Assembly: GCF_900108245.1 (NCBI RefSeq)
Contig: NZ_FNUY01000001.1
Coordinates: 186,001-250,000, forward strand
Length of the DNA: 64,000 nucleotides
DNA from: Allobosea lathyri
GTDB lineage: Bacteria; Pseudomonadota; Alphaproteobacteria; Rhizobiales; Beijerinckiaceae
Direction of reading: 5' to 3'
The notes beneath the pieces were generated by a model. It searched no databases, was not told the origin of the DNA, and saw only the letters and a program-made list of their open reading frames with translations. The position numbers and the translations under genes were made by a program. This document shows, piece after piece, positions 26,834-35,372 of this stretch. How positions within the stretch are numbered: the stretch's first letter is position 1; each line of letters starts with the position of its first letter.

Positions 26834-28042
26834 TCACGCCGGCCTGTGCGGGATGCGCGGCAGGAGGATGGTCAGGAGCCCCAGCAGCGGCAGATAGGAG
26901 CAGATGCGATAGACGAAGGCGATGCCATGCGTGTCGGCGAAGCCGCCGAGGAGAGCAGCTCCCAGGCCACCCGCGCCGAAGGCAAAGCCGAAGAACACGC
27001 CGGCGATCAGCCCGACACGGCCCGGCACCAGTTCCTGCGCGAACACGACGATGGCGGAGAAGGCCGAGGCGAAGATCAGGCCGATCACGACGCTGAGCAC
27101 ACCGGTCCAGAACAGGTTGGCATAAGGCAGCAGCAACGCGAACGGGATGACGCCAAGGATCGAGAACCAGATCACGAAGCGCGCGCCCATCCGGTCACCG
27201 ATCGGGCCGCCCATGAAGGTTCCGATCGCAGCGGCACCCAGGAACAGGAACAGCATCAGCTGAGCGTCACGCATGCCGAGCTGGAACTGATCGATGACGT
27301 AGAAGGTGAAATAGCTGGAAATGCTGGCTATGTAGACGTTCTTGGTCGCGGTCAGCAGCACGAGGATCAGCATCGCCTGGACGACCCGCCCCTGCGGCAG
27401 AGGCAAGGCGCGGCTGGCAGGCGGGCGGCCGGCATTCTGCCTGCGGTGGCCCGCATACCAGGTGCTGACCCAGCTCAGGATGACCATGCCCAGCAAAGCG
27501 ATGACGGCAAACCACGCCACGCTGCCTTGCCCGAACGGCAGGACGATGAAGGCCGCGAGCAACGGCCCGATGGCCGAGCCGACATTGCCGCCAACCTGGA
27601 ACAGGGATTGCGCGAGGCCATGGCGCCCGCCCGAGGCCAGCCGCGCGACACGTGACGATTCGGGGTGGAAGACCGCCGAACCGAAGCCGATCAAGCTGGC
27701 CGCGACGAGCAGCAGCGTGAAATTATGGGCGTTGCCGAGCAGGATCAGGCCCACGCAGGTGCTCGCCATGCCAGCGGGCAGCGAATAGGGCATCGGCCAG
27801 CGATCGGTCACCATGCCGACGACGGGTTGCAGCAGCGAGGCCGTGACCTGGAAGGTCATGGTCAGCAGGCCGATCTGCACGAAGTCGAGATTGTAGTTCG
27901 CCTTGAACAGCGGATAGAGCGAAGCGAGCAGCGACTGCATGACATCGTTCAGCAGATGGCCGAAGCTCACTGCGAGCACGATCGAGAGCGTCGTCTTCTC
28001 GACGCGGGCCTGGCTCTCCGGGAATGCTGCAACCATCGACAT
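26834..28042 (-). CDS. MFS transporter of the fosmidomycin-resistance (Fsr) family
   Basis: The roughly 400-residue protein has twelve membrane segments and the Fsr-type start VEKTTLSIVLAVSFGHLLNDVMQSLLASLYPLFK, plus GSAVFHPESSRVARLASGGRHGLAQSLFQVGGNVGSAIGPLL, which is diagnostic for the family. It is a proton-driven inner-membrane exporter of small polar or antibiotic molecules. Two adjacent starts exist (28042 and 28036); GAAGGAG is spaced better for the second. Divergent from the AraC gene, which probably controls it. Confidence 0.9.
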   Translation of the reverse strand: MSMVAAFPESQARVEKTTLSIVLAVSFGHLLNDVMQSLLASLYPLFKANYNLDFVQIGLLTMTFQVTASLLQPVVGMVTDRWPMPYSLPAGMASTCVGLILLGNAHNFTLLLVAASLIGFGSAVFHPESSRVARLASGGRHGLAQSLFQVGGNVGSAIGPLLAAFIVLPFGQGSVAWFAVIALLGMVILSWVSTWYAGHRRQNAGRPPASRALPLPQGRVVQAMLILVLLTATKNVYIASISSYFTFYVIDQFQLGMRDAQLMLFLFLGAAAIGTFMGGPIGDRMGARFVIWFSILGVIPFALLLPYANLFWTGVLSVVIGLIFASAFSAIVVFAQELVPGRVGLIAGVFFGFAFGAGGLGAALLGGFADTHGIAFVYRICSYLPLLGLLTILLPRIPHRPA

Positions 28043-28168
28043 CGTCTCCTTCACGCGGCAGCAGCCAAGCTGTCGTGCCCTGGCCTGTCGCGTCGGCCTC
28101 CTTCTACAGCCCTTGTGAGTGACCTTCATTTGTGTTTCGGTCGATTTCTTTCGCGATCGGGCCAAAGA

Positions 28169-29032
28169 ATGAAGAAGCCTCCGCAGCAACTGCTCGACGT
28201 GCTCGCCGATCGCCATCGCCGCAATCTCGGCTGGATCGCGCAGGCCGAAGGCGATGTGCTGCTGAACAGTTCGGACAATCCCGCCGGCTATACGGTTCCC
28301 CTGCATAGTCACCAGCGGGTCCAGCTGCTCTGCGTTCTCTCCGGCGTCGTGCTGGTCACGGTCGAGCGCAGCCGGTGGATGATCCCGCCCGGTCACGCGC
28401 TTCTCATTCCCCACGGCCTGCAGCATTCGGTGGAGATGCTGAGCGATGTCAGCGTGAAATCGATCTACCTGTTTCCGGAAAAGTCGGCGCTGGCGCAGCG
28501 CACGCCGCAGGTGCTCGAAGTCACCGAGCTCGCCCGCACCCTGATCATCGAGGCGATCCGGCTGCGCGACCTCGCGGCCGACAACCGCAAGGCCGATCTC
28601 GTCCTGAAATTGCTGATGGAGGAGATCGCGTCGCTTGAGCCGCGGCCCCTTGGCCTGCCCTTCCCGGCTGACAATCGCCTGTCCCTCCTGTGCCGGGCCT
28701 ATATGGCCGCGCCATCGGCGAATGCGCGGCTCGACGATTGGGCTGCCAAGCTCGCGATGAGCAGGCGGACCTTCACGCGCTTCTTCCTCAAGGAGACAGG
28801 GGTCAGCTTCGTGACATGGCGCCAGCAGGCGAGCCTTTTCGCCTGCCTGCCCAAGCTCGCCGAGGGCGCGCCGGTCACTCACATCGCGATGCTGGCGGGC
28901 TACGACAACGTAGCAGCCTTCACCACGATGTTCAGGCGCCTGCTGGGGACGCCTCCACGCAGCTACATGCGCGCCTCCGCCACCGGCGCGCCGCGGCGGC
29001 CGATGGCAAAGGCGAATGTCCGATTGGGATAG
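28169..29032 (+). CDS. AraC-family transcriptional regulator with cupin sensor domain
   Basis: The 287-residue protein has an N-terminal cupin (GYTVPLHSHQRVQLLCVLSGVVLV and IPPGHALLIPHGLQHSVEM, about 38-100) and two C-terminal helix-turn-helix units (LDDWAAKLAMSRRTFTRFF; THIAMLAGYDNVAAFTTMFR). This fits regulators that bind a small ligand in a cupin pocket and activate an adjacent exporter gene. The Fsr-type MFS gene is divergent 127 bp away. ATG 28169 places the cupin at the correct distance from the start. Confidence 0.92.
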   Translation: MKKPPQQLLDVLADRHRRNLGWIAQAEGDVLLNSSDNPAGYTVPLHSHQRVQLLCVLSGVVLVTVERSRWMIPPGHALLIPHGLQHSVEMLSDVSVKSIYLFPEKSALAQRTPQVLEVTELARTLIIEAIRLRDLAADNRKADLVLKLLMEEIASLEPRPLGLPFPADNRLSLLCRAYMAAPSANARLDDWAAKLAMSRRTFTRFFLKETGVSFVTWRQQASLFACLPKLAEGAPVTHIAMLAGYDNVAAFTTMFRRLLGTPPRSYMRASATGAPRRPMAKANVRLG

Positions 29033-29038
29033 TGTGTC

Positions 29039-30100
29039 CTAGGCGGCGATGGCAGCCAGAGAGGCCCGGTCCAATCCGAGAGCCAGCAGGGCCGGCAGGA
29101 TGTCGTTGTCGACCGATAGGTCCCGCCCGTAGAGCGCCGAAAAGATCGCAAGCCCGGCCTCATGAAGCGGGGTCGCGACGCCGACCAGCGTCCCCAGCGT
29201 GACCATAGGCAGCAGGCCGAAGGGCACGTCCTCGAGCGTGTAGCGGGTGTCGATCGTTGCCGGTCCAAGCGTCGGCTCCTGTCGCGATGCGAGCAGTGCG
29301 GCGGTTTCTCCCAGCGGGGCGTCGGGCACGCCATAGGTCAGGGAGTAATGCTCGCGCATCGTGCGCACCTCGACGCCAAAGGCCTTGGCGACAGCGAGGC
29401 GCTCGGCGTCGATCGCTTCGAGCAGGCTGCCGACCGCCATCGTCATATGCTCGCTCTGGCCCCAGGCCTCGGCCTTTTCCATGCGGGTGAAGTTGCAGAG
29501 CGCCAGCGCCATGTGGCTTTGCGGATTGACGTTGCTCAAGGCCACCGCGAGGACGTTCGAGATCGCGCGGAAGCGGTCGCCGAACAGGGCCTTGCAGACA
29601 GTCAGGCCGCGCTCGGCAGCATCAGTCGGCAAGGTCGACATATCCACCTTGCCGCGAAGGGTCGCGACTTTCACTGACGTGTCGCTCGTCTGGCGCGCAC
29701 GCAGCACCGTCGTGCTGAGCGCCGCGACCGGGATGTCGAGCCCGCGATCGGCGATCAGCCGCGCCAGATAGACGGCGCCCAGCGAAGCGTGGGAGCTGAT
29801 CACCACCGTCTGTCCGGAGACGAGATGGGGTGCCATCGCATCCATCACCGCCTTGTGGCCGTTTGCTGGGAGAGCGATCAGGATGGCATCGGCCCCCGCC
29901 AGCGCCGAGGCGCAGTCCGTGGCGATCGTCGGCTTGAATTCGCCGGCGACGACGCCCTCGCTGCGGAGCGGCTTGCCCTGCGCCAGCGCGGTCGTGCGGC
30001 GGCCGGACGGCGACCACAATACAGCTTCATGGCCGTTCTGGATCAGCAGCGCGGCGCTCGCATAGGCGATTGCGCCTGCGCCCATGATGGCGACTTTCAT
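29039..30100 (-). CDS. Opine dehydrogenase family oxidoreductase (octopine/nopaline dehydrogenase-like)
   Basis: The 353-residue enzyme has an N-terminal Rossmann domain (MKVAIMGAGAIAYASAALL, GAGAIA at 7-12) and an opine-dehydrogenase C-terminal domain; the catalytic histidine of the family is found as H196 in NVNPQSHMALAL. The family reduces a Schiff base between an amino acid and a 2-oxoacid, or runs in reverse to cleave an opine. Here it is the last gene of an operon with a polyamine/opine-type transporter and an FAD oxidase, which favours cleavage of an imported conjugate. Confidence 0.88.
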   Translation of the reverse strand: MKVAIMGAGAIAYASAALLIQNGHEAVLWSPSGRRTTALAQGKPLRSEGVVAGEFKPTIATDCASALAGADAILIALPANGHKAVMDAMAPHLVSGQTVVISSHASLGAVYLARLIADRGLDIPVAALSTTVLRARQTSDTSVKVATLRGKVDMSTLPTDAAERGLTVCKALFGDRFRAISNVLAVALSNVNPQSHMALALCNFTRMEKAEAWGQSEHMTMAVGSLLEAIDAERLAVAKAFGVEVRTMREHYSLTYGVPDAPLGETAALLASRQEPTLGPATIDTRYTLEDVPFGLLPMVTLGTLVGVATPLHEAGLAIFSALYGRDLSVDNDILPALLALGLDRASLAAIAA

Positions 30101-30120
30101 GTTCGAACCTCGTGCGGTCG

Positions 30121-31242
30121 TCAGTTGAAGAAGCGAGCGGGCCGGAATTCGGCCAGTTCGGAGCGGGTGCGTCCTCGCACGAGTTCGTCGGCAATGGCTT
30201 CGCCCAGGAAGGCGCCGAGCGTCACGCCGCTATGCGTGACGGCGACGTAATAGTTGTCGAGCCCCGGAACCGGTCCGACCGCCGACAGCGTGTCGCGCGG
30301 AATCGGCCGGATGGCGATGCGCACGGCCTCGACCTCGATGGCGCGTAGCGCCGGGATCGTCGTTTTGGCGCGGGCAAGCAGCTCCTGGGCCTGCGGATGC
30401 GAGGGCAGGGAGGCGGCGTCGGCGGCAACAAGCCGGTCGAGTTCGTTCGAGCGCAGCAGGAACCTGCCGCCGCCATCAGGCCTCATATTGAGCAAAGGGG
30501 TCCGCAAGGCGCTGCGAAGGGTCACACCCGCCGGTGGCGTATAGGCGACGAGGCCGACAGTGGGGGCCAGCGGAACCTGATGTTCCCGGCGATTGGCGAC
30601 GTCATTGGACCAGCGTCCCGAGCAGTTCACGACGACGTCGGCATGGATTGGATCGCCGCCTTCGATCTCCACGCCGTCGCAGCGGCCGCCGTTGACGATC
30701 AGGCCGGAGACCTTGGCGTTGACGTAATGCGCGCCGTGGCGCTCCTGCGCGGCGGCGACGAGCGCGCCGGCATAGGGCACGGGGTCGAGCCAGCCATCGC
30801 GGGGGTAGTGGATCACCGGCGCATTGCCGATGACATCGGGATCGATCTCCGGCTCCAGTTCGCGGACCTCTTCCAGGCTGAGCAGTTGTGCCGGATAGCC
30901 CCAGTCGATCAACTGCTTCAGCTTCACCAGCGGGTCCGTGCCGTCGCGCGCGCCGGCTTCGGCCTCCGCATTCTGCCACTGCAGCACGCCGGGGCGATGG
31001 TACCAGTCCGCTCCGGGAAACTCGGAGAGAATGTCTTCATGGGCCTGCCGGCCGGCGAAGTTCAGCTTGTAATAGGCGTGCGAGGTCAGCTTCTCGCAGG
31101 CATTGACCCAGGCATAGGTCACGCTGGACGTGCCGCCGCCGATCCGCCTTTCCTCGACGACCGTGACCTCGGCACCCGCCTGGGCGAGGCGATAGGCGAC
31201 CGACGAGCCGATGACACCGGCACCGACGACGATGGCTTTCAT
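30121..31242 (-). CDS. FAD-dependent oxidoreductase, DAO family (opine/D-amino-acid oxidase-like)
   Basis: The 373-residue flavoprotein has MKAIVVGAGVIGSSVAYRLAQAG (GAGVIG at 7-12), the second dinucleotide-contact EERRIGGGTSSVTYAWVN, and the C-terminal GPVPGLDNYYVAVTHSGVTLGAFLGEAIAD FAD-binding segment. DAO-family members oxidise D-amino acids, glycine, sarcosine or opines (OoxB-like). It sits 20 bp before the opine-dehydrogenase gene, so both probably act on the same compound. Confidence 0.88.
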   Translation of the reverse strand: MKAIVVGAGVIGSSVAYRLAQAGAEVTVVEERRIGGGTSSVTYAWVNACEKLTSHAYYKLNFAGRQAHEDILSEFPGADWYHRPGVLQWQNAEAEAGARDGTDPLVKLKQLIDWGYPAQLLSLEEVRELEPEIDPDVIGNAPVIHYPRDGWLDPVPYAGALVAAAQERHGAHYVNAKVSGLIVNGGRCDGVEIEGGDPIHADVVVNCSGRWSNDVANRREHQVPLAPTVGLVAYTPPAGVTLRSALRTPLLNMRPDGGGRFLLRSNELDRLVAADAASLPSHPQAQELLARAKTTIPALRAIEVEAVRIAIRPIPRDTLSAVGPVPGLDNYYVAVTHSGVTLGAFLGEAIADELVRGRTRSELAEFRPARFFN

Positions 31243-31291
31243 CTTCAGTTTCCCTAACGATTGAGACGAGGAGGCTCGGCGGACCGCGCTG

Positions 31292-32086
31292 TCAGCCCTT
31301 GCCGACCAGCATGCGGTCGAGCCCGTAGATGCGGTCGACGAGGAGCATCAGCAGGAAGGTCAGCAGGATGACCACGGTCGAGACCGAGGCGACCAGCGGG
31401 TCGATCGATTCCTCGATGTAGTGGTACATCTTGACTGGCAGCGTCATCGATGACGGCGTCGCCACGAATACGGTCATGGTCACCTCGTCGAAGCTCTGGA
31501 TGAACGAGATCACCCAGCCTCCGGCGACGCCCGGGATCATCAGCGGAAAGACCACCCGCCGGAACACCGTCCAGCTCGAAGCGCCCAGCGAGATGGCGGC
31601 GCGCTCGATGGCCGGGTCGGCCGCAGTCAGGGCGGCGAGCACCAGCCTCAGGCCATAGGGGAAGATGATCAGCACATGGCTGGCAAGCAGGCCCGCAGTC
31701 GAGCCGGTGATGTTGACCTGCGTGAAGAAGCGCAGGAACGCCACGCCGAGCACGACATGCGGGATGATCAGAGGCGACAGGAACAGCCCGACAAGCGCCT
31801 CGCGCCCGGCGAAATTATGCCGCGCCAGCGCCAGCGCGGCGGGAACGGCGAGCGCCATCGCGCAGGTCGCGGCGACGACCCCGAGCACGATGCTCATCCA
31901 GAAGGCCGAGACGAACTGGGGATTGGCCAGGATGGCCTTGAACCAGCGCAGCGAGAACGAGGTGGTCGGCAGCGAGAGCAGATTGCTCGGCGTCAGCGAC
32001 ATCCACATCACCACGATCAGCGGCGCGAGCATGAAGACGACGAAGAGGCTGTGGCAGAGCAGGGCGACAGGACCGTTGCGGTTCAT
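31292..32086 (-). CDS. ABC transporter permease, PotC-like
   Basis: The 264-residue permease has six membrane segments and the PotC-type segment LPTTSFSLRWFKAILANPQF, with the coupling loop RAAISLGASSWTVFRRVVFPLMIPG. ATG 32086 overlaps the stop of the upstream PotB-like gene (ATGA). Partner permease of the putative opine/amine transporter. Confidence 0.92.
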   Translation of the reverse strand: MNRNGPVALLCHSLFVVFMLAPLIVVMWMSLTPSNLLSLPTTSFSLRWFKAILANPQFVSAFWMSIVLGVVAATCAMALAVPAALALARHNFAGREALVGLFLSPLIIPHVVLGVAFLRFFTQVNITGSTAGLLASHVLIIFPYGLRLVLAALTAADPAIERAAISLGASSWTVFRRVVFPLMIPGVAGGWVISFIQSFDEVTMTVFVATPSSMTLPVKMYHYIEESIDPLVASVSTVVILLTFLLMLLVDRIYGLDRMLVGKG

Positions 32087-32946
32087 CGGGCAAACCTCGC
32101 ATAGCGCCGCTCGAGCATGCGGTTGTAGGTCAGCATGATCGTGGCGTTGACGATGAGCAGCACGATTGCGATCGCCGCGCCGAGCGGCCAGTTCAGCGTG
32201 CCCAGGAACTCGTCATAGGTGGCGGTGGCGACGACCTTGAGCTGGCGGCCGCCGATGATGGCAGGCGTGGCGAAGGCGCTCGCGGCCAGTGCGAAGACGA
32301 TCAGCGAGCCCGAGAGGATGCCGGGCAGGATCTGGGGCAGGATGATCCTGATGAAGATCGTGACCTCGCCGGCGCCGAGCGACTGCGCCGCGCGAACCAC
32401 TTTGGGGTCGAGGCGCTGGAGCGCGGCCCAGACCGAGATGATCATGAACGGCACCGCGACATGGACGAGCGCGATGACGACACCTTGTATGGTGTAGAGC
32501 ATCGGGATCGGCCCGCTCGACAGGCCCAGGGCGGAGACGACATTGTTGATGACGCCGTTGCGTCCGAACAGCAGCGCCCAGCCGAGGGTCCGCACCACGA
32601 CCGAGATCAGCAGCGGGCTCAGCGTCACGATCAGGAAGATCGAGCGCCAGGGCGGCCGCATGCGCGACAGGAAATAAGCCTCTGGCGCGCCGATCAGCGC
32701 GCAGATCACCGTGGTCGCCAGCGCGATCCCGACGGTCCGCAGGAAGATGGCGTGGTAGTAGGGGTCTCCCAGCGTATCCGCATAGTTCGACAGCGTTGCC
32801 CCGCCGGTCGCGCCGGTCGCCAGGTCGAAGGACTGGAAGCTCAGCACGGCGATCATCACCAGCGGCGTCACCAGCAGCGCTGCGAAGAACAGCAGCGCCG
32901 GCAGGCTGAGCCAGAACGGAACCCGGCTTTTCGATGCGTTAGCCAT
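32083..32946 (-). CDS. ABC transporter permease, PotB-like
   Basis: The 287-residue permease starts MANASKSRVPFWLSLPALLF and shows the PotB-type loop FDLATGATGGATLSNYADTLGDPYYHAIFLRT and the coupling loop RAAQSLGAGEVTIFIRIILPQI. It overlaps the ATPase gene end by 8 bp, so the start at 32946 is consistent with coupled translation. A longer in-frame reading to 33105 would overlap the ATPase by about 160 bp and is rejected. Confidence 0.92.
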   Translation of the reverse strand: MANASKSRVPFWLSLPALLFFAALLVTPLVMIAVLSFQSFDLATGATGGATLSNYADTLGDPYYHAIFLRTVGIALATTVICALIGAPEAYFLSRMRPPWRSIFLIVTLSPLLISVVVRTLGWALLFGRNGVINNVVSALGLSSGPIPMLYTIQGVVIALVHVAVPFMIISVWAALQRLDPKVVRAAQSLGAGEVTIFIRIILPQILPGILSGSLIVFALAASAFATPAIIGGRQLKVVATATYDEFLGTLNWPLGAAIAIVLLIVNATIMLTYNRMLERRYARFAR

Positions 32947-34012
32947 TGCGCTTGCCCGCGATGATGGCGGCGTCCTCGGGCCGCCAGTCGAGCCCGACCC
33001 GGTCGCCCTCGTTGAAGGCGGGCGCCCCGCGATGCGGTTCCGACGACAGGACCGTGCCGACGGGCGTCTCGATTGCAAACAGCCAGGAACTGCCCTGGAA
33101 GACACGCGAGGTCAGCGTCCCCGCGAGAAAGCCTTCATCCGCTGAGACGAGGCGAACCTTTTCGGGACGCAATGCGATCACCACGTCATTGCCCGCCTGA
33201 AGAGATGGCTGCATCGTGCCGGGCACGGCCCGGTCGACGCCGTCGATCCAAAGCGTACAGCGCCCGCCATCAATCGAGACGATCCTCGCCTTGAGCTGGG
33301 ACGAGCGGCCGACGAAACTCGCGGCGAAGTGGCTCGTCGGTGCGTCGTAGAGCGTCAGCGGGTCCGCGAGCTGGACGATCCGCCCGGCGTCCATCACCGC
33401 GATGCGGTCGCAGGTCGCCAGCGCCTCGGCCTGATCATGGGTCACCATGATCGTCGTCGTGCCGACGCGGCGCTGGATCGCCCGGATCTCGACCTGCATC
33501 TCCTCGCGCAGCTTGGCGTCGAGATTGGAGAGCGGCTCGTCGAGGAGCAGGAGGGCGGGCTCGATGGCAAGTGCCCGCGCCAGCGCCACGCGCTGCTGCT
33601 GCCCGCCCGATAACTGCCGGGGATAGCGATCCGCGAGATGAGCGAGATGCACCAGATCCAGCGCTTCCCTTACCTTCTGCTGGCGAGCCGGCTTGGCAAC
33701 CTTCCGCATCTCGAGCCCGAAGGCGACGTTTTCCGCCACCGTCAGGTGCGGAAACAGCGCATAGCTCTGGAAGACGATCCCCATGCCGCGCTGGCTGGCC
33801 GGAACGCCCCGGAGGTTGCGCCCGTCCAGCATCACTTCGCCGCTGGTCGGCTCCTCGAAACCGGCAACGATGTTCAATGTCGTGGTCTTGCCGCAGCCCG
33901 AGGGGCCCAGCAGCCCGACGAATTCGCCGGGCTCGATCGCCAGGTCGATTCCGTCGAGCGCCGTGAAGGCAGCAAAGCGCTTGGTAAGCCCGCGAAGGGC
34001 GATCTTGGCCAT
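32939..34012 (-). CDS. ABC transporter ATP-binding protein, PotA-like
   Basis: The 357-residue ATPase has Walker A GPSGCGKTT (36-44), signature LSGGQQQRVALARALA, Walker B LLLLDEPLSNLDA, switch MVTHDQAEALA and a C-terminal TOBE domain. It energises import through the two permeases that follow. A triple CAGGCCTT repeat and a hairpin lie between it and the upstream receptor gene. Confidence 0.93.
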   Translation of the reverse strand: MAKIALRGLTKRFAAFTALDGIDLAIEPGEFVGLLGPSGCGKTTTLNIVAGFEEPTSGEVMLDGRNLRGVPASQRGMGIVFQSYALFPHLTVAENVAFGLEMRKVAKPARQQKVREALDLVHLAHLADRYPRQLSGGQQQRVALARALAIEPALLLLDEPLSNLDAKLREEMQVEIRAIQRRVGTTTIMVTHDQAEALATCDRIAVMDAGRIVQLADPLTLYDAPTSHFAASFVGRSSQLKARIVSIDGGRCTLWIDGVDRAVPGTMQPSLQAGNDVVIALRPEKVRLVSADEGFLAGTLTSRVFQGSSWLFAIETPVGTVLSSEPHRGAPAFNEGDRVGLDWRPEDAAIIAGKRNG

Positions 34013-34034
34013 AGTCGACTGTGATCCATGAAAT

Positions 34035-34096
34035 GGCCTGCGCTGCGGGCGCAGGCCTTGGGTCCGGGACAGGCCTTACGCCCGGGGGCAGGCCTT
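34035..34096 (-). terminator. Hairpin plus three CAGGCCTT direct repeats between receptor and ATPase genes
   Basis: GGCCTGCGC (34035-34043) and GCGCAGGCC (34049-34057) are perfect 9-bp arms with a 5-nt loop, so the minus-strand mRNA can fold into a strong stem 23 bases before the ATPase start. CAGGCCTT occurs at 34052-34059, 34070-34077 and 34089-34096, spaced 18-19 bp. No T-run follows, favouring partial termination, mRNA protection or a protein-binding array instead of a full stop. Confidence 0.6.
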
Positions 34097-34114
34097 ATGT
34101 CCGGAGAGGGAGCT

Positions 34115-35167
34115 TCAGCGCTCGATTTCGCGATTCCAGCGCTGCGTCCACGCCGCCCGGTTCTGGTTCACCGTCGGCCAGTCGATCTTGGCGAGCTTGG
34201 CGACGGCCTCGTCGCCAACCGCAAGACCAGCAGCCTCGTCAGCTGTCAGTTCGGTCTTGCGGTTCACCGGGCCATAGCCCGCCCCGGCAAAGATCTTCTG
34301 CATGGCGGGCGACAGCATGTGCTGGATGAATTTCTGCGATTGCGGCGCGACGTCGCTATCGACGACGGGGCACATCGTCACCATCAGCGCGCCCGCACCT
34401 TCCTTCGGCTCGGCAACCTCGAGCGGCAGGCCTTCCTTCTTGAGCGCGACGGCGCGCGAGCGCGAGATCACCGTCAGCGCGATCTCGCCGCTCTGCAGGA
34501 GCTCCTCGAGCTTGGGTGCCGACGGCGCGAAGGTCAGGATATTCGGCCGGATCTTGTCCCTGAAGGCGACGAAGCCGGGATCGATCTTGGCCTCGCCTCC
34601 CCCTTCGGCGCGCGCCACCATGATCAGCCCATGCAGGCCCGTCGTGCTGGCGGCTCCGAGCAGGGCAAGCTGGCCCTTATAGGCGCTGTTGCCGAGGTCA
34701 CCCCAGGATGTCGGGACCGGCCAGCCCTTCTCCTTGAAGATCTTGGCATTGTAGACCGGGCTGGTGACGCCGATCCCGAAGGCGATCGCCTTCTCGTCCA
34801 GCTTCGCGATCGGGTAGACGTCGTCCAGCACGGGCGCCTTCTCGATCGGCGCGCAGAAGCCGAATTGCACCGCCTGATACATCGGGCCGTCATCGACGAT
34901 CGCGATGTCGATCTCCTGCTTGCCGCGCTGGGCCTGCAGCTTGGCGAGCGTCGCCGTCGACTGCCCGGCGACATACTCGACCTTGACGTTGTTGGCCTTC
35001 TCGAAGGGCGGGATGATGTCGTTGCGCATCAGCCGCTCGAAGGAGCCGCCATAGCCGGCGACATACATCGTCTGCTGGGCCAAGGCCGCAGAGCTGAGTG
35101 CGCTGCCGATAACGAGCGAGACGGCGAAGAGAGATCCCAGGCGGGCTGGATGCTGCAGATGAGCCAC
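34115..35167 (-). CDS. ABC transporter substrate-binding protein (PotD-like, opine/amine type)
   Basis: The 350-residue protein has a signal sequence ending ALSSAALAQ and mature start QTMYVAGYGGSFERLMRNDIIPPFEKANNVKVEYVAGQSTATLAKLQAQ, typical of PotD/opine-type binding proteins. The start is placed at GTG 35167 since AGGGG lies 8 bases before it and the signal peptide follows directly; the ATG further upstream would precede the ribosome site. First gene of the operon, under the divergent LysR regulator. Confidence 0.88.
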   Translation of the reverse strand: MAHLQHPARLGSLFAVSLVIGSALSSAALAQQTMYVAGYGGSFERLMRNDIIPPFEKANNVKVEYVAGQSTATLAKLQAQRGKQEIDIAIVDDGPMYQAVQFGFCAPIEKAPVLDDVYPIAKLDEKAIAFGIGVTSPVYNAKIFKEKGWPVPTSWGDLGNSAYKGQLALLGAASTTGLHGLIMVARAEGGGEAKIDPGFVAFRDKIRPNILTFAPSAPKLEELLQSGEIALTVISRSRAVALKKEGLPLEVAEPKEGAGALMVTMCPVVDSDVAPQSQKFIQHMLSPAMQKIFAGAGYGPVNRKTELTADEAAGLAVGDEAVAKLAKIDWPTVNQNRAAWTQRWNREIER

Positions 35168-35238
35168 GACAAATTCCCCTGTTTGGCCGGGAGCATTCCA
35201 CCCCCGTTGCCACCAAGGTTCGCGAGACCGCCCCATCT

Positions 35239-35248
35239 GTCAATTGAC
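35239..35248. promoter_or_regulatory. GTCAATTGAC palindrome in the receptor/LysR divergent region
   Basis: A perfect 10-bp palindrome GTCAATTGAC sits 72 bp from the receptor start (35167) and 125 bp from the LysR start; a further AGTCAT lies 13 bases downstream giving an imperfect TTGACT...AGTCAT pair with LysR-like spacing. The position suits a regulator site. Binding by the adjacent LysR is inferred. Confidence 0.4.
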
Positions 35249-35372
35249 TGATTCTGGATCAAGTCATTCGGATTTGATATGATGGCGGCTGTATTTTGAG
35301 CCATGGCCGATTTATGTCCGCGCAGCGGGTCGCTTAAGCGGCTCTGGAACAACGGAACGGGGCTGCCTGATT

